The notes below the pieces were generated by a model. It saw only the letters and a list, made by a program, of their open reading frames with translations. It searched no databases and was not told the origin of the DNA. A DNA stretch of 64,000 bases. Source: Lethocerus indicus. Lineage: Eukaryota; Arthropoda; Insecta; Hemiptera; Belostomatidae. Every line of letters begins with the position of its first letter. The stretch's first letter is position 1. Where the stretch lies: positions 21,470,365 to 21,534,364 of the forward strand of contig JACDQD010000007.1 of the NCBI GenBank assembly GCA_019843655.1, in the 5' to 3' direction. Positions 10,494-24,445 of this stretch are shown here, piece by piece. The position numbers and the translations under genes were made by a program.

Positions 10494-11486
10494 TTGAATT
10501 CTTAAAAAAAAGGAGTTCAATGGTATTACAGTTTTTCATTTCTTTATTTCTTCCATGAATAATTTTTAATAATATAGTTTAAACAATACAAATACAATTA
10601 TAAATATCCAACCACTTATACAAATCAAGATTTGATAATAAGACCTAAGAAATAGTTGGTTAGTTCCACAAAAATACTCCTTAGCAAATAGTATGGACAA
10701 TCGAAGCAAGTAAACTTTCCTTCCCATCCAAGATGATATTCTAAACTAAATTGACATCACGAATAAAGCAGCTTCTTTGGCAGATGCATTTTATTTATGA
10801 CTAATACTTAAGCTTAATTTAACATCCCTAATACTAACTACACACCTGGTGTTAGAAATTCAGGATTCTATATTAAGTGATTCATTTTTTATAAATTAGA
10901 ACTGTGAAAGCTACTAGTTGGTATTCTATCTGGGCAAACACTAAATAATGGTGCAGTAACCTCAAGATAAAATCCTCAAATCAAATCTATTATTCTCTGC
11001 TTCTCTTCAGAATAAATTATTATTTACTTGTAATTTATTATTTCATTCAACAATAAATTAAGTAACATTTATGAGTGTTCACCATTTCAATAAATTTCAT
11101 AATTTCAAATTATCTTTATGTGCTAATTAGGTTATGCATACGATTCTTAAAACATATTGGTGCACAAAAATAATGTAGGAATGAAATGGAAGTCAAGAAA
11201 TTCAACATTTAGAAATGGTTTCATCTACTTTTTAATAAAACCATAATGCAATTACAAACATATTTGGATTAGAACATTTTTTATTTGTGCAACAATCAAT
11301 GAAACAATACATCATTTAATATTAACTATTAATACAATATTAAATAAATATTATTGTTTAGGTACAGTAAATATTTTATAATGAATAGGAACAGAAAATT
11401 AAATTTTATGATCCTACATTACTTAATGCAACAACACAGAAATAAACCAATACTAATATTTAAATTATATACTCTCTTTGATTCAT
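10494..11486. other. Convergent intergenic region
   Basis: Very AT-rich spacer between the 3' ends of the GMC gene (+) and TMEM199 (-). No coding exon or structural RNA was seen. Confidence 0.45.
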
Positions 11487-11492
11487 TTTATT
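11487..11492 (-). terminator. Polyadenylation signal AATAAA (minus strand)
   Basis: AATAAA on the minus strand, about 76 bp beyond the TMEM199 stop. It is the closest canonical signal and would also end any longer BLOC1S5-TMEM199 transcript. Confidence 0.5.
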
Positions 11493-11567
11493 TTAATTGA
11501 ATAATATGAGATACTTTTAAGTACTTTGGGCATAATGGCTACTATTTAAATTGAAGCCTTCAAACTT

Positions 11568-13019
11568 CTAGTCCTGATGTGCCTTCTGTTGTATGGGAGG
11601 TGGCCTCGTCATGGGAGGATCAAATTCTTCAGCGAGTTTCTTGGCAAGAAAATAAATTTCTGCTAAAGCAATAATTAGTGCACATATTACACCCAGGAGA
11701 AGTCTGAAACCAAATTCTAGATTCCCAATCAACAACTCCACTCCTAAAAATCCAAAAGCAAACCCAGCTCCCACTGAGAACACAAACTGGAGAACAGCAA
11801 TCAATTCTTTGTTAATCTGCCGAACTGAAATAAAAATTAAAGTAAAAAATGACTTTAGCTATCTAAGTAAATTAGTTTTATGTTCATCATATTTTTTAGA
11901 TTAGCCTAACTAATTACATGTGTCTGAATTTGAAGAAATAGTGTCTACCTTATTGTACACACTAATATAAATGATGACAAATAATAATAAAAAATAATAT
12001 ATCAATCTGGTTAGAAAACCTTCAGCTACGAAAATTGTTCACAGTTTTCATCAAAACAAAAAATACATTAATAATAGTATTAGTATAATAATAATAGTCC
12101 TAGCAAAATTAAGTGTAATAAAATAGTAGTAGTAAAATGTAACCACATTGTCATAGTAGTAAATAATGCTTTTTCTATATGTTATGTATTATTAATTTCA
12201 AAACACTAATAGTACATAATACTTACCCTGATAACCAAATGTATCTTCCGGATGGTGTATCCTAATACTATCCACATTTTTCGTCATGTTACTGTATTCT
12301 CTATTTTCCTGTTCAATTTTGAGTTTTTGGACTCTGGCCTCCAATTCAGGATTTCTAGCTGGAATAACAGGTTGTGGAAGAACCAAGTCAGATTCAAGCA
12401 ATAATTCATGAAGTTTCCAATTGCTGTCCTATAAAAACATTGACAAAAATTTAATATGCCACTAATAACAGATAAATATTAATTCTTATACCTAAAGGAG
12501 TAAAGATGTTAAATTTACTGTAGAAATAATCTCACAGACATCACCAAACTAAATGGAATGGTATAAAAAATAATAAAAACTACCACATTATTTAATTGTT
12601 TTTGGTTTTGTTTATATAGCACAAAAAGTGTCAAGAGAAAAATAAAAATATAGAGATATTTCAAACTATTTTTGCACCAAGTTTTGCAATACATCAGAAA
12701 CAATGTATTGAATGTACTGAGGCAAATAACATTTCAATGTCTTATCTCACAACATAAACTTACGAATTTGATATCTAACTTCAGTGGGTTATAAAATATT
12801 ATCATTTAAGAGACTAAAAAATATAATTTTTAATGAACTAACCTTTGAGTTTTCATACAACCATTGTATTTCATCTACACCAATAAATCTATCATTTTCC
12901 AAACTAGCTTTTACATTTTCTGGAACATCCATTTTACTTTTTACAATATTTTGTAAAGTAGACAGCATATCATCACTGAGCAAAACCCTCAGCTGGGAGC
13001 AATCATCTGACCCAGTCAT
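11568..13019 (-). CDS. TMEM199: TMEM199 / Vma12-like V-ATPase assembly factor
   Basis: Minus-strand exons 13019-12843, 12428-12227 and 11824-11568 (phase 0, then phase 1) give 211 residues, against about 208 in vertebrate TMEM199. The family is the metazoan relative of yeast Vma12p, an ER/Golgi membrane factor needed to assemble the V0 sector of the proton-pumping V-ATPase. The diagnostic block is WKLHELLLESDLVLP...RNPELEARVQKLKIEQENREY, followed by MTKNV, which matches the conserved TMEM199 core. The last exon encodes two transmembrane helices (AVLQFVFSVGAGFAFGFLGV and LLLGVICALIIALAEIYFLA) and a short polar tail ending QKAHQD. The start ATG is only 72 bp past the BLOC1S5 stop on the same strand, with no intervening ATG or AATAAA. 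Confidence 0.92.
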
Positions 13020-13091
13020 TTTTACTACTTAAAACTGAATTTCTTAAATAACAATTGTATAAGTTAAGTCAATAAGTTATTGTTTCTTCCA

Positions 13092-13253
13092 CTAATTACA
13101 ATTCTGCAGCCTTTTCTGAAAATAAAATGCACAGAAACAGTTAGATATTCACATTTATTAGGTTAAATTAAAATTAAACTCTAGTAGACTTACAGTGCTA
13201 AACTACTAATCTCTATTATTTAGGGTGTTACAGCATACGTGTACATTAAAAAG

Positions 13254-13307
<54 letters not shown>

Positions 13308-13972
13308 TAAATTATTCTTTTGTGAAATAATAAAAGGAATGGAAGGAAAAGTACCACTTACAGCTTTAAAGTTTTCTTCATTGTCTATAGCTGAATCACA
13401 GTGTTGCAATGCCACATCCAGAAGCGCATGCAATTTAGATAACTTCTGTTCACAGCTCAAAACTTTTCCTATCTGTGAATCCCTGATGTCAGTAACGTTT
13501 TCCAAAATTGAGAAAAGCCTTAACACTTCCCTGTCATTCCTTTTTTCCTAAATATAAATTTATGCACATTTCAATTACAGGACAGATTTTAAAGAAATAA
13601 ACCACAAAAAATCCATAGATCAAATCCCATACCTCAAATTCCTTTAGAAAAAATTTGATTTCTCCATTCAAAAATGGTCGGTGGTCAAATAGCCTGTTCC
13701 AAACATCACCAAAATCTAAAATGAGTTAGATATAATCACACCTATTTGAACATGAATAATTAACAAATTATGATTTCTTCATAATCTATATTTTTAAATA
13801 AAATAAATATATAATTTTCTCAATAGGTTGTTAACATAAACTAACAATGTCATAATATTACAAAAATATATCACCCAAAATGTGAAATTACAAAGGAATT
13901 ATTTATTGAGATAAAGCCATGTACTGTAATATAATGACAAAAAATCATTTAAAATATATATGTATGTATATC

Positions 13973-14004
<32 letters not shown>

Positions 14005-14841
14005 TATGTACATACATATTATGTATAAGAACAACCATTTTAAAATTGTTCTCTGTCTCACTCTACACTATTTCACCGCCAGTTTCATTTCCAATAAATG
14101 TAAGTGCTAATATAAACATGTTTACATTTTTTTACATTTCTATAGAAAATAAAAATGACAAAAATGTTAATAAGAAACTTCATTTAAATATGCCTTTAAA
14201 CCTTAAACTTTTAAATTCTACTTCATTACCACAAATTGCTAAGCTCGTGTACTATTCAAATATGGGTGTGTCACTTGTGGTTTTCAAATTTAATAAAAGG
14301 CAGAGTAATGAGAAATATTTCTAATTTAAGAAGGAGTAACACACCAGCCCAATTCAAAATAATAACAATGCTAATTTGTAATGAAAGAATACTGTTACCA
14401 AACATCCCTTCAGCTCAGTCAAAAATTTGACACCAAATATTTGGTTATTACTTATATGAGTTCATTTGAATAATAACTAACTGCCAAGGTATATTGGTGA
14501 ATATATTCACAATTACAATTGGTGTATTACAATCATTTCACAAAATTGCAACATAATTATGTTAGCTTATCAGTAGCAAAGTTTATGCCAACAATTTATA
14601 TAACCTAATAATAAATATAATAATAATTTTAAGGTGGAAAATCTAAAATAACTTTTCTTTTTAAATTATCGAACCTTCCCCGTGGGATAGCAAGTTGCAT
14701 CCACACCTTAAACCACACCTAAAGCACAAATAGTTATGATAAAAACAAAGGTAAATATGAGCTGGCGTTTCGTAAATTTAAAACCGAAAGTACGCATAGT
14801 GCGAACAATTCAGAATTACCTTTCACTACGGGAGTAAACAT
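13092..14841 (-). CDS. BLOC1S5: BLOC-1 subunit 5 (Muted)-like, short C-terminus
   Basis: Minus-strand exons 14841-14820 (22 bp, MFTPVVK), 13715-13633, 13547-13362 and 13115-13092 splice in phase to 104 residues. The core VVKDFGDVWNRLFDHRP with EIKFFLKEFEEKRNDRE aligns with the Muted signature (IKDLGEIHSRLLDHRP and RYFVKEFEEKR in vertebrates). BLOC1S5 is a coiled-coil subunit of BLOC-1, which builds lysosome-related organelles (pigment granules in insects). The vertebrate protein is about 187 residues; this model ends early as ENFKAKRLQNCN, lacking the long C-terminal coiled coil. The final 24-bp coding exon lies just before the TMEM199 5' UTR, so it could be part of a bicistronic or readthrough transcript, or the true C-terminal exons may have been missed. 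An (AT)n run sits in the last intron. The gene is divergent from ASAP (482 bp between start codons). Confidence 0.75.
13261..13304. repeat. (AT)n microsatellite
   Basis: An AT dinucleotide run of about 44 bp inside the last intron of the BLOC1S5-like gene. Further AT/ACAC dinucleotide sequence lies at about 13963-14005 in its second intron. Confidence 0.95.
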
Positions 14842-15323
14842 AGTATTTATACGTTTTAATCAAAACATGTCTTACGCAAAAACGAGAAATTAAATTAAAA
14901 AACCAGACGGTTTTCAACGTAGAAGGTAATAAAAAACAACTGACAATTACCTTTTAGAAGGGGGCACTGCCTCCTAGTGCGCGATTGTTCACACCAGGGG
15001 TAAAAATAATTACGAACTGATTTTTTTCTAATTCATATACAAAATAAAATTATATGACTTTGTTTATTTTCAGAGTATGGTATGGGGAATTTAAAAAGAA
15101 AATCGAATCTCCAAAATCGCTGCAGGGCACGGCTCACGTTGATACTAAAGGCATAGTAAACACAATAAGGGCAAGATGGATGTCACTTATGAAGGAATTG
15201 TCGAAGCGAAATGTGCACCCGTTAAACCGATAACAAATGTAATCTGGGCGTAGTGCGTGGGCCCGACACGGTTTCCAGTCTGTCTTGAGTTTCGCTTCGG
15301 ATTAAAAAGTTTTCGTGGCGAAA

Positions 15324-18300
15324 ATGCCGGGGCTGATAGGTGTGAACGAGTTCGTGGACGAGACCCGAGAGGACTACAACTCGCCTACCACTTCGACTTT
15401 TGTCTCTCGTATGGCACAATGTAGACAGACCATCTCTAATTTGGAAGAGGTAAAACTCTGCACCTCGTTATTGTCCTTTTACAAATAGTATTTTTATTCT
15501 GCGTCATTGTGTAATTCGCCCACCCGTACTGTGCGATCCTGTATGTTTTTGTTCTGCTCATAACATTGTTTTTTTCTTATGTTGGCCCGGATTGTTTTAT
15601 TTCGTTCTGATTGTCCTTCATTCGTTTGAATAGATTTGTGTTTGGAACGTTACAATGAATAATCATTCATTGTATTTAAAAATAAACTATTTAAAATCCA
15701 AAATGAATGAAATATTTCTAACGTTATTATTAATAAAAGGTATAGTAATAGAATCGCCATGCTATGCTTTATGATTCAAGATTTTTCATATTTAAGTCCT
15801 GTTTGAAGAAGTGAGATTGAAGATGTTGCATTTACTTAATGGCAAAAGAGTTTGTTGTTGCTTGTCAAGAAGAACTTTTGAAGACAATTATTTATCACTA
15901 TTCTTATCCTTTGAATTTATACTGAATAGTCATTATGGGAATATCCATTTCAAACATATCAAATGTCAGTGCAAGAATATATCAGTATATTCTAATAGTT
16001 CTTCGAATCTTTAAATTTGTAAATAAACAGTGTGTTTAGAAAAATAGCACAAATTTTATGATCAAGAAACTTATTACAGCCTGTGATATAGTTACTACAA
16101 GAAAAGGTTAATATTGGCAACCAAAATCCAACAATTTATAAAACACAAAAGTGTATTCTCAGAAATATGGTGTCTGACACCACATTTACAGTGTATTCTG
16201 ATCATTTAATGCCAGCTTTCATCAGCATTGATATAAGATATTTACAGTTTCATGTAATTAGTACTAGTAAGAATTAATAAATTCATAATAGTTTGAAAAT
16301 ATTTGGTGAGCTGAACTAATTCTTGGTTCTGAGTCACTCACGTAGTATTCTCAGATAACATTTAGATAACAAACCTGATTGGATTATTAAATATTTAGGA
16401 AACACTTGAATTGTTATATACACATTGTTTTATTGTTCTTCTAGATGTCTTTTATAAAATGTGTTTGGTTGAAAAGCTCTGAAATGGATCTGTTGGGAAA
16501 GAATTTTTGTCTTTATAATGTAGCTAAAATTTAATTCTTTATTGTGTTTTATTAGATTTTCATGTTTAATGCAATAGTGATAGATTGTTATAAATGAATT
16601 CTACGTGACAGTTTTGGATTCCATTTCCATTTTCAGTATCTAGATGGAAAGATTTAAATCCACTAATTCATGATTGTGGTGAAAAATTAAAAATAAATCT
16701 ATTCATAATTTTAAAGTTGTAACTATATTTTTGAACCTATGAATTGAGAATACAAAATACATTGCAGTGTTAACATCACAGAGTCATTGAAAAGGGGCAC
16801 TTGTGATAAATTATACTTATATTCAAGAATTATATTTCACTAATATTATATTTCAAAATTTTGATTTCAGACTTTAGATTTTGATCGAGACGGCTTGACA
16901 AAAATGAAGAAAGCCATAAAATCAATTCATAACTCTGGAAACTGTAAGTTTTAAATCAACATAATATTTGTGTTGAAAAGATTGTTCAATGTTAGAAGAT
17001 TCTGAATTGTTTCGTTGTGATTCCAGCTCATGTAGACAATGAAGTTTACTTTTCAAGAGTTCTTGAAAAACTTGGATCAAATGCATTGACTAAAGATCAA
17101 GAGCCTGACATTGCTGCAGCCTTTTTAAAATTTGCGGTTGTCACCAAGGAACTGTCAGCACTTATGAAAACTTTGGTATGTTCATTAACCCTTATTTGAA
17201 ATAAGAAACTACATTATTAGTTTAGTTTATATTAATTCCTTAATATTTTATCTGAGCATAATTTATTTTAGTTATTTTTTTCACCAATATTAGCTTATAT
17301 CATTCTATCGATTCATTAATACTATTTAAGAATTAGTTATTAAATTTCATTACAACCCACGCATAGTGGCATCAGGCACATTTGCTTGGTAAATAAATAC
17401 AGTTAAAAAAAAATTTTTTTCATTATTTTTTATTGTGGGCTCTTATTAATGTCCCAGATAATTATTTTATGAAGTATAGGAGATAAAAATGCTTTTTTTG
17501 TTTTTTAAAGATGTTGAAGCATTAGATTTCTGTTCTTTGTTAAGGTATGTTTGAAGCTAAATACGTTTGCAATATTGTTGAGGGAAAAATTAACACACAA
17601 TCAATGGAAATCCCCCTCCACCTCAGATTTATTAATATTCTTTCTTATATGGCATTACCAAATGAATACTATTTCAAGGATAGACTTGAGTTAATTATGT
17701 TCATTTGTATTCTTCATAAGTAGTCATAATTTTTAACAATTATGATATAACTTTTTCCTTATGGTGAATTGACAATAAATAAATAATGAATAAAACAATT
17801 GACTAAACAGTGCATATCATATCACACCTTTTTTTACAGATGCAAAACATAAACAATATAGTTATGTTTCCACTTGAAAGCCTGTTAAAAGGTGATTTAA
17901 AGGGTGTGAAAGGTGATTTGAAAAGGCCCTTTGATAGGGCATGGAAAGACTATGAGGCTAAATATGCTAAGATTGAGAAAGAAAAAAAACAGCAGGCAAA
18001 AGAGGCAGGTCTCATCAGGTCTGAAGTCACATCGGCCGAGATAGCAGATGATATGGAAAAGGAAAGGCGTTTGTTCCAGCTTCAAATGTGTGAGGTTAGT
18101 TTGGGTTTTGGGATTGTATAATTTTGTTGAACTCAATAAATAGTTTATGAGTGAAATTAAAAGGCCTAATTAGAATTTGAGATATATCCTTTGGAACGAT
18201 TGTCAAATTTTAATATTTTGTTCCATGAATGGATCAGAATTTTATTCAAAGTTAGGGAGAGAATTACTTCACCCTTTGCACCCTTGCTTTTATAAACTGA

Positions 18301-21300
18301 TGATATGACTGATTATATCTAATATTGTGTTCCAGTGTTTTAATGAGCCTCCGTGAGCTTTAATTTACTTGTTTATCACCTTTATGATAAACAATGCAAT
18401 GTCCTTGAAAGTCTCCTTAGCTTCTGAATTAGATTTGAAAATGTTATTCTTTCTTTGAGAATCTAAATTATTAATATTTTAGAAGTACCTTTCAATTTCA
18501 GCATCATAAATAATATAATAAAATGTTTTCGATATTATAAGTTAAATGGTTTTTCACATTTGTAAATATATTTTTTCTAATTAACTAGAGGATTTAGAAA
18601 TTAATTTCTTATATAATTTTACATTACACTTATCAGAACTTTAAATTTAACAGAATGTATAATAAAATTGGTCCAGCTATCTTTTGTGTATTTATTATTT
18701 GAAATAATCTTGAATGTAAAATCTTAATTTTTCTGACAAGTTAAATTAGTAATTGTTTATTAACTCTGATTATAATTTTGTTATTGTTGTATTTTATTTC
18801 TAAACAGAAAGATGCAAAAATGTGAAGCTAAAGGAAATTGATAAATCACAAACAACCAAGTTTTTGATAATTTGAGAAATATGTTATTATCATAATCGTT
18901 GCACATTGTACTTTAAAAATAACTTCACATATTTGTTTTTTTCAGCAACGTTGTTTTGAGCTAAAGCAGGAAAATAAAATATCATATTTTAATTTAGTAT
19001 ATAATTTATTGTGTTTAGAATATATAATTCTTTACTATTTATTTATACAATTATATTGGAAATATTTATTATAATAAAAATAATGTTTTTATTGTAGTAT
19101 TTAATCAAAGTGAATGAAATAAAAACTAAGAAAGGAATTGAGTTGCTCCAGCATCTAGTTGAATATTACCATGCCCAAACTAAGTAAGTATAAATAATTG
19201 TAACATTGTATCTTGTTGCATACCAAAGTTGTATTTGTATTTATATAAATAATTAAATTGTATGGTCGTTAGACTGTAATTATTTTATTGTTAGGGGAAT
19301 CAAATGAATGTTTACAATGTCACAACGGTTTTTATTTATTTTTTCAGCTATTTTCAAGATGGTTTGAAAACAATAGAACATTTTGGAAGCTATGTAGCTG
19401 ACCTCTCTGTGAAATTGCAGAAAGTCAGGCAGAAACAAGATGAAGAAAGGCGTAGGTTAACGGAGCTCAGGACACTTCTTAGGAGTTCTCCTGGCATTGA
19501 AAAAGAGGTCATTATTGTTATAAGCGATCATTTTTAAAAAATTAAATCTAATGTTAATCATTTTTGTATTGTTAATAGAAATTATTATCAGGTATAAATA
19601 GACCTGCTAAAATAACATGATATAACTGTTATTTAAAATAATTGAAATCAATTATGTCCACTTTGAATTACATTTTTCTTGATCATTGAATTGTACCTTT
19701 ATTTTAGAATATAAACGATATCTCCAGATTAAATAAAACTATGACTACAAATTACATATTCTGAATGCTTAGTCTAGATTATATGATAGATATTCAGAAT
19801 AAAATATAACTGCAACAGTTCAAGTTTTCACTATCATTAAAATCTAATATTGTATCATTAATTGGAACATGGGGACACCAGCTGCACGGCACATGGGGGG
19901 GGGGGTGTATTGCCAGTCACCAAAAATATTGTGATTTACTTATTTGAAATGAATCAATTTAATTTGTAAATTTAACATAGGTTTGATTTTGTTCAGATGG
20001 GTCATACACCAGAGCGGGGTGCAGGTTACTCTCTTCATCAGCCGCAAGGTGACAAGGGTGCTGGTTTAACAAGGACAGGTCATCTGCTAAAGAAGTCTGA
20101 AGGTAAGATGCGGAGGGTGTGGCAGAAGAGGAGGTGCTGTGTGCAGGCTGAGGGCTTTTTAGAAATCTGCCATGCTGATGAAACTAAACCTCCAACTAGA
20201 GTAAATCTTCTTACTTGTCAAATCAAAATGGTGCCTGATGATAAGAGATGTTTTGATTTGATATCATGTAAGCTATACATATATATCTATATTTATTATT
20301 AAATATTGTATTATAACTCATCTTATTGCACTTGTTATGTAGGCCACTTACTACCCCAACAATAACACGAACATTTTATTTAAAAAAATATATTTTATCA
20401 ATATTCATTTAGGAACAACAATTATTGTGAAAATAAAAAAATATTATTATTTATAATTAACGTTTAATATTGGTTAAATTTATTAGTTCAAATATTATTG
20501 ACAAAAGTATTTGTTTTAATATGTAATTCCACACATATAATGTGAATCTATATGTAGTTATTATATATTTTTGTGAATATTAAAAAATAGTCATTTTTTT
20601 TGTGTTCCATAATTTGTATGGTGTGGTAGTGTAATTGAATGATAAATTTATAATTAATCGTTATCACTTTTGTCTTGAAACTGATTATGTGTTAACCAGA
20701 ATTGGTAAGGTTTTATGTATAAATGAGTTTCAAAATAGTTATTTAATATATCTTTAGAGTGAGGGTTAACAAATAATAATTGTAATCTATATTTCTCTTT
20801 TAAAATCATTAAGGTTTTTTATTCATTGTTATTGCCTGTTCAATTTATATATTTTTTATGGTTTGTATGAACGAATCAGATTTATTAATATTCAGATTTA
20901 AAATCAAATCTGTTAATGCTATTTCTTATTGTGTTATTTCTTGATGCTAATTTATGTTATTATAGACCTATAAAATTAGTTTGACAAAAATACTAATCAT
21001 TATTTATAACATAAGAAACATTTATTTACCAAAAATAGAAATTGGTGTTATGTGCCTAGAGATTTTGTTTAAAATTTTGGAGTAATTCAAAATATTAAGT
21101 TTATTAATATAAAAAAATCATTTTTTGATAAGGTTTGAATTTTTGTTTTTACAGACAATAGGACTTATCACTTTCAAGCTGAAGATGAAAACGACCAAAA
21201 GGCTTGGATGTCAGTCCTGGTCAATTGCAAAGAGGGAGCTCTTTTAAGAGCTTTTGATGATGGTACAAGATCTGCAGGGGGTGGAAGCACTAACCCCAGC

Positions 21301-24300
21301 CTCCTAGAATTACAGCAGGCCATCATACGACATGTACAAAGGTTACCCTCAAATGACAGGTGCTGCGACTGCAATTCACAAAATGGTAAAATAGTTAAAC
21401 ACATTTTGAAATGTTTATTTTTTATTTTTTGTTATTTTTATTTTTTAATATTGATACACTAACTCTCAGAGTGATAAAATTTTGTTTAGGAAAATATGAG
21501 TTAAGTAGTTATGTAGATGCGGAAATAGGAAGGTATGAATGCCTTATTACTTTGGTTATTTTTTCTTATATCAGTTTTAATTGCATTCTTTGAAAAATAT
21601 TTATTTTTATGCTTTATGTATACATATAATTTTTATTTATTTATTTTAATTTTCCGTGAACGAACCTTTTGGTGCTTGGGCTTCCAATGGTTTATATGCG
21701 AATGTAGTAAAGTAAGCTAAGGTTGTAGTTTTGTGTTTGCAGACACAACATGGCTGTGCATAAACTTTGGTGTAGTTGTGTGTATAGAATGCTCCGGGAT
21801 CCATAGAGACCTTGGAGTCCACATATCTAGGATACAGTCATTAACACTAGACCACTTAGGCACTTCACAATTGCTTCTAGCAAGAAATATGACTAATCAG
21901 GGATTTAACGACGTCATGGAAGCTACTCTTCATGCTGCTAATAAACCGACACCTTCAAGTTCCATGTATGTATTATACATTTTAAAATATCCTATACTCA
22001 ATTGTAAAGAAAATATTACATAATTACTAACTTGATTTATAATGCATTTTTGGTACTGTTTTCTAAAAAAATTAATTTTTTCTGAATATTAATATTTTAA
22101 ATTATTAGAATATTTTTCTGATTCTCTTAAATCTGATGCTTTAAAATGTGTAAATCAGTTGATAAAGCAATGTTTAAAATTCTCGCATAGCATTTCTTCC
22201 TCATACTATAGTATGTTGGGAATTCTAAATAGTTTTAATTCACTATTCATAAACAACAAAACTAAACATCTAAAATATAATAGTACCTTATATATTTATA
22301 AGTGAAATGTTTTACATCATGAGAAATTTCATGATTTATGACCATATGACTATTAATGTTCAATTAAAAATATTACTTTACTGTCTACAAGAGGTTCATA
22401 CATTGTTTTGTACAATTTGTCATACATGTTGCAGGGAAGAGAGGTATGACTTCATCAGGGCCAAATACGTAGACAAGAAATACGCAATGAGAACTTGTGC
22501 TGATGAACATGAACTTCTTAGTGATCTCGAACATGCAGTCAACAACAAGAATTTGCATCATTTATTGCAGGTTTTTGCTGAGGGTGTCGATCTTGGTGCT
22601 CCTATACCTACATCGGTAATTAATTCAGAGTTTAAATTGAATTTTTGATAATAATTACCACAAGAAATTGAAATATATCCAGAGTAAATTTAATTGTAAA
22701 CATGGCAGCTCAGAGGCCAGTGGAGTAAATTTTGAAATAACTATTGGAACATTCAACATTGTAAATCAATTCTTGTTACAAACATAACAAACCCTTATGC
22801 TGAGGTTGAATATCACATAATAGATTCAGTATCCTAAAATAATCTACTTCTATTTACAATTTGCCTCATTAATACAAACAGCTTTCATAATAAATGTTTT
22901 TTAAATAGTGGTAATCATTCCCCATTATTCAGTAGGAACAGAATAATAAAGTAGTAATAAACAAATTAGTTTATTTATATTTGACTTTTGCCTCTGATGG
23001 CACAAAATCCTAGATAACAAATAGCATATGGAATTTATAATATTAAAAAGTGTATTTATATTTCTAAGAATGTCATTTATAATTTATTATTTCAGATCAG
23101 TTTCATATTGAAATGATATCTGTACATTTAATTTATTTATCATTTTACAATCTAATACCTATTGTTCTCAACTGATTAGAGCACCTATTTCTTAGTCACT
23201 CCCATCAGTTCTAACTAAATAATCTCGCACCTTTTAATAATTTCTATTTTTATTGATATTTTAAATTTTTTCTTTTGTTTACATACAAGACACAGGACAT
23301 GCGAGATGAACAGACTAATGTATCTTATGTTCTAATTTTCCAGGATTGTGGTGAGACAGCATTACATTTGGCTGTGGTCCGGGAGATGGGCACTTCACTC
23401 CATTTAGTTGATTTTTTAGTTCAAAATATGTCCACTACAGCTCTCGATAAGCAGACCACTGTAAAACCGGACAGGTAATTCAGTTTTAATCTCCCAAACT
23501 CTGTATAAACATTGGTGAACATTTTTATATTTATCACTTTTGTTGAAAATGTGTATTTTCTAAAAGGAGGTATTCTTGAGGTAATATTAAATAATATTAA
23601 TCAAATATCAAATATGCCTTATTTCTTTTGTTTAGAACTCATACAGATATGTTCAGTATAATGATATCACTTTCCCTGTTAAATATTATAACTCATCATT
23701 CAAAAGTATTTAGTTAATAGTAATATTTTATGGAAATAAAATTTCAATTTTTGTTCTCCAGTTTAATGGGAGGAGGAAATAGTGCACTTCACATGTGTGC
23801 ATACCACGATAAAACTGAATGCATGAAACTTCTACTGAGAAGTGGGGCCAATCCTACACTGCATAATGCTAGTGATAAGACTCCTCTCGATGTTGCCCAG
23901 GAAAGAGGCCACAGGACTTGTGAAGAACTTGTAGGTTTATTGCTTAATATTTGTTTTATAATTTAATATAATACAATTTGGTTACTTTTAATTTCTGATT
24001 TATCTATTAGTTCAACCCATGCTTCTGAGTATTTAGGTCAAGATATGTTATAATCCTATAGATTTAATGCTACTTGCTTTTAAAATATGGTATTTTAAAG
24101 CCCAGTGTTATAAATCTTTCTGTAGCCCCTTTTAAACTTCTTATATGTTTAGTGTAGTAGTACTCAAATTTTTTCACTGAATGAAAATGTTCATTATATA
24201 TGTATTTCTTTAACTTTGTTTAATTTACAGATAAGGCATGCCTTACAACGGCAGAAAACATTATTTGAAAATATCAACATTGACTGGAATTTGTCTCATG

Positions 24301-24375
24301 ATGATGGCTCTACTGATTTTTCAGATGATGAAACCATTATTGAAGATAGGGTGAGGATTTTATTTGTATTTTACA

Positions 24376-24445
<70 letters not shown>

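Noticed and set aside
14675..14700. Alternative BLOC1S5 first exon beginning MQLAIPRG (minus strand)
   Set aside because: Its donor phase does not fit the next exon; the exon at 14841-14820 fits in phase and gives the conserved VVKDFGDV.
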